Shown: positions 58,795 through 64,000 of the stretch, in pieces
Position numbering within the stretch: the stretch's first letter is position 1
Layout of the letters: each line of letters starts with the position of its first letter
Assembly (NCBI GenBank): GCA_002491905.1
Contig: DKWV01000001.1
Location: 62,001 to 126,000 of the forward strand
DNA: 64,000 nucleotides
Origin: Lachnospiraceae bacterium UBA7143
Lineage (GTDB): Bacteria > Bacillota > Clostridia > Lachnospirales > Lachnospiraceae
Direction of reading: 5' to 3'
Notes under the pieces: generated by a model
What the model was told of the DNA's origin: nothing
Databases searched by the model: none
Seen by the model: only the letters and a program-made list of their open reading frames with translations
Position numbers and translations under genes: made by a program

Positions 58795-60063
58795 CTATTT
58801 TAAAAGGTAACTGTACGCCATAATCACATACACCGCCATATAGACCACATTCGGGATGCAGGCCGCTCCCACCTTAAAAAGAACCTTCCAGTCCCGTTCC
58901 GCCGCCGCCAGACAGAAGGCAGACACAGCAATCAGGATGCAGACGAGAAACACCGCGATGGAACTGCACACGCCCGCCGTCATATTGACACAGACAAAAA
59001 GCATCCAAAGTCCCGCGTCTGTTCGCCCCTTTCTGACACCCTTGTCATCATCCAAAAATGTCTCCGTCGGCGACATTTTTGACTCTCGCGGCATTCGCCA
59101 AATGCCAGTTTCACTGTCGCTTGGCTCATTGCCCGCGGAAGCTTGCAGAAATACCCAGAAGACCGCCGGAATCACCAGCGCGCCCGCCAGCGCCTTGCCC
59201 TGCCAGGTGCGGGTCAGAAAAAAAGTCTCATTGGTGTAAATGGACACATTGCCGAAAATCTGGAACATTGCCATGATAATCATAAATACGGGCAGATTCT
59301 CCCTGTGGAAGACATGCCGGCCTGTTCCCGACACGTCGCCCGCGGCTTCCTGATTTCTCCCAAAAATCGCACGCCCGATTTCATAATACAGCAGATACGT
59401 CAACGGAATCAGCACAAGAGGCATCACCACATGGGACACAATGGTGGCATGCACCCCCGCCCGCACTGAGACAAAGGCCACCCACATAGGGAAGACAGCC
59501 ATCGCATGCCTCACGTCAAGTCCCGTGGAACCGCCCGTCAGGGGCAGAATGCGGTACATCACGCCCGCCTCCTGCGCGATCAGTGACTCTACCACATAGT
59601 AGGCGTCGTCGCCGTCGAAGGAGGAAAAGGCCACCGCCTTGTAAAGCTGGAAGCCAAGCAGGATAAAAAACAACAGCCACTCAATACCCGTTCCCGTAAG
59701 CAGTTTTTTCACCACGGATTTCAAGCCTGCCCTCGTGCCGCCAAAGCCGCGCGCTCCCGCATTCCCCACAACAAGCCCCGGCTTTCCCACTTTCCCGTTC
59801 CGATACAGGAGCACGATGCCCGCTGCCGCGCAAAAAAGCGTAAGCGCTGTAAACACGGCGGAAGCCGCCTTAAAATTATTGTACTCCACCCAGAGAACCG
59901 CCGGAACCGCCGAAATTTCAAAGAGCGCCCACATACCAAAATACCCGGAAAGCAGCACAAAACCCGGGCTTCTTTTTTCTACCGATATGAAATTCGCAGG
60001 GATCAGCCCGATGCAAAAGGGGATGACCACAAGCCAGAAAATACAGCTGATAATTGCCGCCAT
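58795..60063 (-). CDS. Polytopic membrane protein, DUF6077-like
   Basis: A 422-residue protein from ATG 60063 (GAGG upstream) with about nine to ten hydrophobic segments. The loops contain FSSFDGDDAYYVVESLIAQE, a motif typical of DUF6077-type membrane proteins and of lipid-dependent glycosyltransferase-like folds. It ends near a membrane helix (VVYMAVYVIMAYSYLLK) and the next gene starts 13 bases later with a membrane-type sequence, so the two may work as one unit. The context (MBOAT and SGNH genes) points to surface glycan modification. The reaction is unknown. Confidence 0.75.
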   Translation of the reverse strand: MAAIISCIFWLVVIPFCIGLIPANFISVEKRSPGFVLLSGYFGMWALFEISAVPAVLWVEYNNFKAASAVFTALTLFCAAAGIVLLYRNGKVGKPGLVVGNAGARGFGGTRAGLKSVVKKLLTGTGIEWLLFFILLGFQLYKAVAFSSFDGDDAYYVVESLIAQEAGVMYRILPLTGGSTGLDVRHAMAVFPMWVAFVSVRAGVHATIVSHVVMPLVLIPLTYLLYYEIGRAIFGRNQEAAGDVSGTGRHVFHRENLPVFMIIMAMFQIFGNVSIYTNETFFLTRTWQGKALAGALVIPAVFWVFLQASAGNEPSDSETGIWRMPRESKMSPTETFLDDDKGVRKGRTDAGLWMLFVCVNMTAGVCSSIAVFLVCILIAVSAFCLAAAERDWKVLFKVGAACIPNVVYMAVYVIMAYSYLLK

Positions 60064-60082
60064 AAATACGCCTCTTCTGTTT

Positions 60083-61423
60083 CTAAAATTGATTGAGCCT
60101 GTTGTCAAAACGCTTATTATCCACAATAACGCCATCCTGCCCGTTCACTACGGTAATCTGGACGGCCACCGAATCCTTTTCCTCAACATCAAAAAGCCCC
60201 TCTTCCCCTACACTTTCCCGCCGGCTTCCCTTCTGGTTATCCAAAACAAGAAAATAGCTGCTTCCCGAGGCAGCCGCCTCTTCCAATTTGTCCGTTTTGC
60301 CACCCAGAAGATTACCAAATAGCGGCAGATACATTTCATTCTGTTTCCAGATATCAGCATCTCCATCTACATAAATATAACAGCTAAAAGCCGGATCGGA
60401 ACACATCATTAAATACTTGTCTAACGACTGCAGATTTCTCATAGTATCAATTTTATAATCCGTATACCGTCTGTAATCATCATCCCATTCTGCATAGGCA
60501 TCTTCGCCCCTGTGATCAGGGATATCATAATGCTTCTCTATATATTGTCCAATATATTCTGTCACTTTTCTTCCGCCGGAACCGTTTAAATGGGAATCTT
60601 TATCCGCGCAATCCGATTCCAGATCCACCACCTGCAGATCCAAAAAATTGATATAGGACACCCCATATTCCTTTGCAATCCGTTCCGCGCACATCGCTTC
60701 CTGCCACGCTTCTTCAGAGGCCGGAAACGGTATATAAGTCAGCAGAACATCTATGCCGCGGCTTTGACATTCCTCTATGATCCTCCGCAAATACGCTGTT
60801 CCAACCGTCTCTTTCCCAATGAACTTATCCGGTTCCCGGGCCATTTCCTCTGGCGGTGCCACATCAACGGCAATCTGCGCCCCCTTTTCAAGGCCCATAG
60901 ACTTCTCAAAATCTGCCTGATCCAAATCCCACCATCTATCGTGGTAAACTGTAAAATCCCAGTAAAATTCCAGACGTTCCTTCGGATCGTCCACTAAGTC
61001 CCGAATCATCCGCACTTTTTTCGCATTTAACGGTATCGCATCCAGCGACGCATGCAGCATTTCCTTTTTTCCTGTTTTGTCCTCCCTGCCGATGCTGTAG
61101 CAGTCTACCACGACCATTTTCGGCTGCGCATAGTCCAACGCATTTTTTATTACCCAATAGGTTGCCGGAAGCGGGATTCCAAATCCTGCCAGATTATAAG
61201 ATGCCATCCCGTAATTGTGCCACAGTTCCATAGGATATACTGCATGGGCCGCGTGAGAGTTACCAAAAAACAATATATCGTATGTTTCGCCCTCATCCAT
61301 AAACTCTTTATTTCTGCTGTAACCATATCCGGGGTCTGTCAATTTCGTCACAAAGCAAATTCCAGCAGACAGAAAAGCAGCTCCTATACATCCCCAGAAA
61401 AGGCCTTTCAAATATTTCTTCAT
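60083..61423 (-). CDS. SGNH/DltD-like membrane-anchored protein, partner of the second MBOAT
   Basis: A 446-residue protein with an N-terminal helix (about 7-25) and an extracellular domain. Block I is FFGNSHAAHAVYPMEL (GNSH), with Ser in the nucleophile position, and the C-terminal DKDSHLNGSGGRKVTEYIG has the Asp and His of block V, so the catalytic set looks intact. A further 150 residues beyond the SGNH core form an extra domain (MYLPLFGNLLGG...VQITVVNGQD). It follows the MBOAT gene by 15 bases and would act with it in transferring an acyl group outside the membrane. Confidence 0.78.
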   Translation of the reverse strand: MKKYLKGLFWGCIGAAFLSAGICFVTKLTDPGYGYSRNKEFMDEGETYDILFFGNSHAAHAVYPMELWHNYGMASYNLAGFGIPLPATYWVIKNALDYAQPKMVVVDCYSIGREDKTGKKEMLHASLDAIPLNAKKVRMIRDLVDDPKERLEFYWDFTVYHDRWWDLDQADFEKSMGLEKGAQIAVDVAPPEEMAREPDKFIGKETVGTAYLRRIIEECQSRGIDVLLTYIPFPASEEAWQEAMCAERIAKEYGVSYINFLDLQVVDLESDCADKDSHLNGSGGRKVTEYIGQYIEKHYDIPDHRGEDAYAEWDDDYRRYTDYKIDTMRNLQSLDKYLMMCSDPAFSCYIYVDGDADIWKQNEMYLPLFGNLLGGKTDKLEEAAASGSSYFLVLDNQKGSRRESVGEEGLFDVEEKDSVAVQITVVNGQDGVIVDNKRFDNRLNQF

Positions 61424-61438
61424 TCACGTATCCCTTCT

Positions 61439-62935
61439 CTAAAACTGAAAATAGATAAAGTTTGCCGCGTCATAACCGGCGCCCCACATGCCAAACAGCA
61501 AAATGCCAAGCACTGCTGCTGTCACAATAAGACATTGCGCCCAATAGTCCTGCTCCGCCACAACTTTCCGCAGGCTGATCCCTCTATATTTACAGATATC
61601 CACCACAAAAAGCAGTAAAATCCCCCATATCATCAATGTAAAATTCTGCCTGTTCAAGCCACACGTAAACAATGACCCGTCAAACCACACCCAATGATTT
61701 TTCGCCGTGAACATCCTCTTGATGATCCGCAGCGCCGAAAATGCCGAATCCGCCCGGAAGAACACCCATGCAAGATCGACCAGAAAGAAGGTGGTTGCCA
61801 CCCGGATACATTTATGGCTCAGGCTGTCTTTCTTGACATCTAATAAACCGACCATTTTTTTCTTCAAAGGCGTTAATACGTCGCCGATAATCTGCCATAC
61901 ACCATTTAGAAGTCCCCAGATTACATAGGACCAGTCCGCTCCGTGCCAGAGACCGCTCACCCCGAAAGTAACCAACAGGTTCACGTACTTTCTGATTTTT
62001 CCCTTGCGGTTACCGCCAAGAGGAATATAGAGATAATCGCGGAACCAGCCGGAAAGGGAAATGTGCCATCTGCGCCAGAACTCAGCCACAGAAGCCGACA
62101 GATACGGCGCGTCAAAGTTTTCCATCAGCTGAATCCCCAATATTTTGGCCGCACCCAGGGCGATCACCGAATATCCCGAAAAATCGCAGTATATCTGTAC
62201 CGCAAACAAAAGCGTCGCCACAATCAGGTAAACACCTGTGTAAGTTTCAAAGTCCCCATAAACCGTATCGACAAAAACAGCGATACGATCCGCCAACACC
62301 ACCTTCATAAAATAGCCCCAGAGCATCAGAAGAACGCCTTCCCTGAAACTGTCAAACTTTGGTTTTGCCGGCCTGTCCAACTGGCGCAGCAGATTTTTTG
62401 ATCTCTCAATCGGACCTGCCACCAGCTGCGGAAAGAAAGAAACAAAGAGCGCATACCGAAAAAAATTTTTCTCCGCGTAAATTTCTCCCCTGTATACGTC
62501 CACCGTATAGCCAAGCGCCTGAAAGGTATAAAATGAAATGCCGACTGGCAGAAGGAGATCAAAAGAGGGCGCGTTGAGCGAAATATGCAGATAACCCAGA
62601 ATCCGGTTTAAGCTTTCGATTCCAAAGTCCAGATACTTAAAGATAAACAGGACGGAAAGATTTAAGATAAAACTGGCCGCAACACACAGTTTTCTGCGCC
62701 TTCTCTTTCTCTTTTCCTCTATATCACCCCGGCCACATCTTTCAAGCAAAATTCCCGACACATATGTCACAATTGTAGAGAACAGAAGCAGCACCACATA
62801 CTTTGCGTTCCAGCACATATAGAAATAGTAACTTGCCGCAAGAAGCCAATAGGCTCTAACCTTTTGCGGAATCAGATAATACATTCCCACAACAATCGGA
62901 AAAAATATTAAAAAATGTAACGAATTAAAAAGCAT
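61439..62935 (-). CDS. MBOAT-family O-acyltransferase (AlgI-like), second copy
   Basis: A 498-residue membrane protein with about ten to twelve helices, paralogous to the one at 56487. Key segments are FDLLLPVGISFYTFQALGYTVDVY, QLVAGPIERSKNLL, IYCDFSGYSVIALGAAKILG, WRRWHISLSGWFRDYLYIPLGGNRKGK and the catalytic-His region SGLWHGADWSYVIWG. It moves acyl groups to extracytoplasmic acceptors. It is the first gene of a four-gene minus-strand unit with the SGNH partner and the two polytopic proteins. The gene is preceded by an extended -10 promoter. Confidence 0.95.
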   Translation of the reverse strand: MLFNSLHFLIFFPIVVGMYYLIPQKVRAYWLLAASYYFYMCWNAKYVVLLLFSTIVTYVSGILLERCGRGDIEEKRKRRRRKLCVAASFILNLSVLFIFKYLDFGIESLNRILGYLHISLNAPSFDLLLPVGISFYTFQALGYTVDVYRGEIYAEKNFFRYALFVSFFPQLVAGPIERSKNLLRQLDRPAKPKFDSFREGVLLMLWGYFMKVVLADRIAVFVDTVYGDFETYTGVYLIVATLLFAVQIYCDFSGYSVIALGAAKILGIQLMENFDAPYLSASVAEFWRRWHISLSGWFRDYLYIPLGGNRKGKIRKYVNLLVTFGVSGLWHGADWSYVIWGLLNGVWQIIGDVLTPLKKKMVGLLDVKKDSLSHKCIRVATTFFLVDLAWVFFRADSAFSALRIIKRMFTAKNHWVWFDGSLFTCGLNRQNFTLMIWGILLLFVVDICKYRGISLRKVVAEQDYWAQCLIVTAAVLGILLFGMWGAGYDAANFIYFQF

Positions 62936-62974
62936 ACGGCACCCACTTACTTCTTATTTTAGTACAATAATAAT

Positions 62975-62983
62975 ACTATAGCA
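62975..62983 (-). promoter_or_regulatory. Extended -10 promoter for the second MBOAT unit
   Basis: The minus strand reads TGCTATAGT (62983-62975), an extended -10 with the TGn element, 40 bases before the MBOAT start. The -35 region is poor, as is common when the extended -10 is used. Confidence 0.5.
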
Positions 62984-63091
62984 CACACATTTGGAATTTT
63001 CCACATTTCCGTGTACATCCTCTCCCAAACATGATAAAATTATTTTAATTGTGGACAAACTAACCTGGCAGGAGATTTTCTCCTGACAGCT

Positions 63092-63121
63092 TTCACACCG
63101 TCACAATTTTCCTGATATTAA
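63092..63121 (+). promoter_or_regulatory. Possible promoter for the FAD oxidoreductase gene
   Basis: TTCACA (63092-63097) and TATTAA (63116-63121) are 18 bases apart, with TGA before the -10 (extended). A short hairpin, CAGGAGA-TTT-TCTCCTG, lies just upstream at about 63069-63085. The start codon is 22 bases downstream. Confidence 0.4.
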
Positions 63122-63143
63122 AAAATAAACAAGCGAGGACTAC

Positions 63144-64000
63144 ATGAAAAAAGTATATGTGATCGGCGCGGGTCCCGCGGGCCTTACCGCCGCCTACGAG
63201 CTGTTACGACAGGACAGGAATAAAGAATACAAAGTCACGGTGCTGGAGGAATCCGGCGCTATGGGCGGCATCTCCAAAACCGTCAACTACAAGGGCAACC
63301 GCATGGATATGGGCGGACACCGCTTTTTCTCCAAAGTGCCGGAAGTCAACGACTGGTGGGAGCACATGCTTCCCACCCAGGGTTCCCCCACCTATGACGA
63401 TATCGTGCTGCACCGGGAAATGACGCTTGCTCCCGGCGGCCCTGACCCGGAGAAGGAAGACCATGTCATGCTGCGCCGGAACCGGGTATCTCGGATTTAC
63501 TTTAACCGGAAATTTTTTGACTACCCGATCTCCTTAAAGCCGGAGACCTTTATCAACATGGGCTTTCTGACCACCCTGCAGGTGGGGTTCAGCTATCTGG
63601 CAGCCATGATCCACAAACGGCCCGAGAACTCGCTGGAAGATTTTTATGTAAACCGATTTGGCAAAAAGCTCTACTCCATGTTCTTTGAAAATTATACGGA
63701 AAACCTATGGGGAAGACACCCCTCCGAGATTGCGCCGGACTGGGGCGCGCAGCGGGTAAAGGGCCTCTCCATCACCGCCATTTTAAAGGATATCTTTGCG
63801 AAGATGCTCCCCGGCAATAAGAACCGTGAGGTGGAGACCTCCCTGATCGAGGAATTCAGCTATCCCAAACTCGGTCCCGGGCAGCTCTGGGAAGTAACCG
63901 CCGACAAAGTCAGGGAACTTGGCGGAGAGATCCTCTGCCACAGCAGGGCTGTCAGACTCCATAAGGACGAGAGAGGCCGTCTTACTTCCATCACCTACGA
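63144..64000 (+). CDS. FAD/NAD(P)-dependent oxidoreductase of the UDP-galactopyranose mutase-like/amine oxidase superfamily (partial, 3' end beyond window)
   Basis: About 285 residues are visible from ATG 63144 and the frame is open at the window edge. The N-terminal dinucleotide-binding motif is KKVYVIGAGPAGLTAAYELL, with acidic LEESGAMGG, followed by MDMGGHRFFSKVPEVNDWW, the family pattern for the FAD and substrate region. LWGRHPSEIAPDWGAQRV is another conserved segment. The family includes UDP-galactopyranose mutase and related enzymes of polysaccharide biosynthesis, which fits the neighbourhood, but this subgroup is not proven to be a mutase. It is read divergently from the MBOAT unit and appears cytosolic. 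The full length is unknown. Confidence 0.85.
   Translation, partial: MKKVYVIGAGPAGLTAAYELLRQDRNKEYKVTVLEESGAMGGISKTVNYKGNRMDMGGHRFFSKVPEVNDWWEHMLPTQGSPTYDDIVLHREMTLAPGGPDPEKEDHVMLRRNRVSRIYFNRKFFDYPISLKPETFINMGFLTTLQVGFSYLAAMIHKRPENSLEDFYVNRFGKKLYSMFFENYTENLWGRHPSEIAPDWGAQRVKGLSITAILKDIFAKMLPGNKNREVETSLIEEFSYPKLGPGQLWEVTADKVRELGGEILCHSRAVRLHKDERGRLTSITY

Overview
The window looks like a chromosomal segment of a Gram-positive Clostridia, most likely a Lachnospiraceae-type gut Firmicute. This is an inference from the gene families present: SpoIIE-type phosphatases, a CspB-like S8 protease, LCP and CotH proteins, GH25 lysozymes, strong GGAGG ribosome-binding sites and moderate GC. No rRNA, tRNA, CRISPR array, phage or insertion sequence was recognised. 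Almost everything from 1 to 53.5 kb lies on the minus strand.

Region 1 (1-11.8 kb) is an unusual minus-strand signalling and transport cluster. In transcription order it holds a CX5R tyrosine phosphatase, a STAS-kinase fusion, a LytTR response regulator, a GHKL sensor kinase (interrupted by an in-frame TAG), a MATE transporter fused to an RsbW-like HATPase domain (interrupted by an in-frame TAA), a free STAS protein, a GH3-type acyl-adenylating enzyme, a second and intact MATE-HATPase fusion, a membrane-bound SpoIIE/PP2C phosphatase, a free RsbW-like kinase and the start of one more gene. It resembles an Rsb partner-switching circuit wired to exporters and a GH3 ligase instead of a sigma factor, and it is the best candidate here for an undescribed system.

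Region 2 (11.9-23.2 kb) is housekeeping and envelope: an S8 subtilase with Cys at the Ser position, an extended ClpX, a YafQ toxin remnant beside its antitoxin, an HtrA protease, GlmS, a glycosyltransferase, an LCP protein and a polyprenyl glycosylphosphotransferase.

Region 3 (23.2-53.5 kb) is a surface-polysaccharide locus. A MoxR/DUF58/transglutaminase cassette is followed by GT2 glycosyltransferases, a phosphoglucomutase, a methyltransferase-kinase fusion that resembles a WbdD-type chain terminator, a Wzm/Wzt ABC exporter with a C-terminal cargo domain, and rfbA, rfbB and rfbC (rfbD is not in the window). Woven into the rfb operon is a CotH / small membrane protein / Cthe_2159-like lipoprotein / VTC / DUF4956 cassette plus two GH25 lysozymes, apparently all read from one strong promoter near 53.58 kb.

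Region 4 (53.5-64 kb) contains a plus-strand zinc-ribbon protein and a plus-strand SGNH-like membrane protein. These face a minus-strand O-acylation block: two MBOAT acyltransferases, each with an SGNH-like membrane partner, and two polytopic proteins that may be a split DUF6077-type protein. The window ends inside a plus-strand FAD-dependent oxidoreductase.
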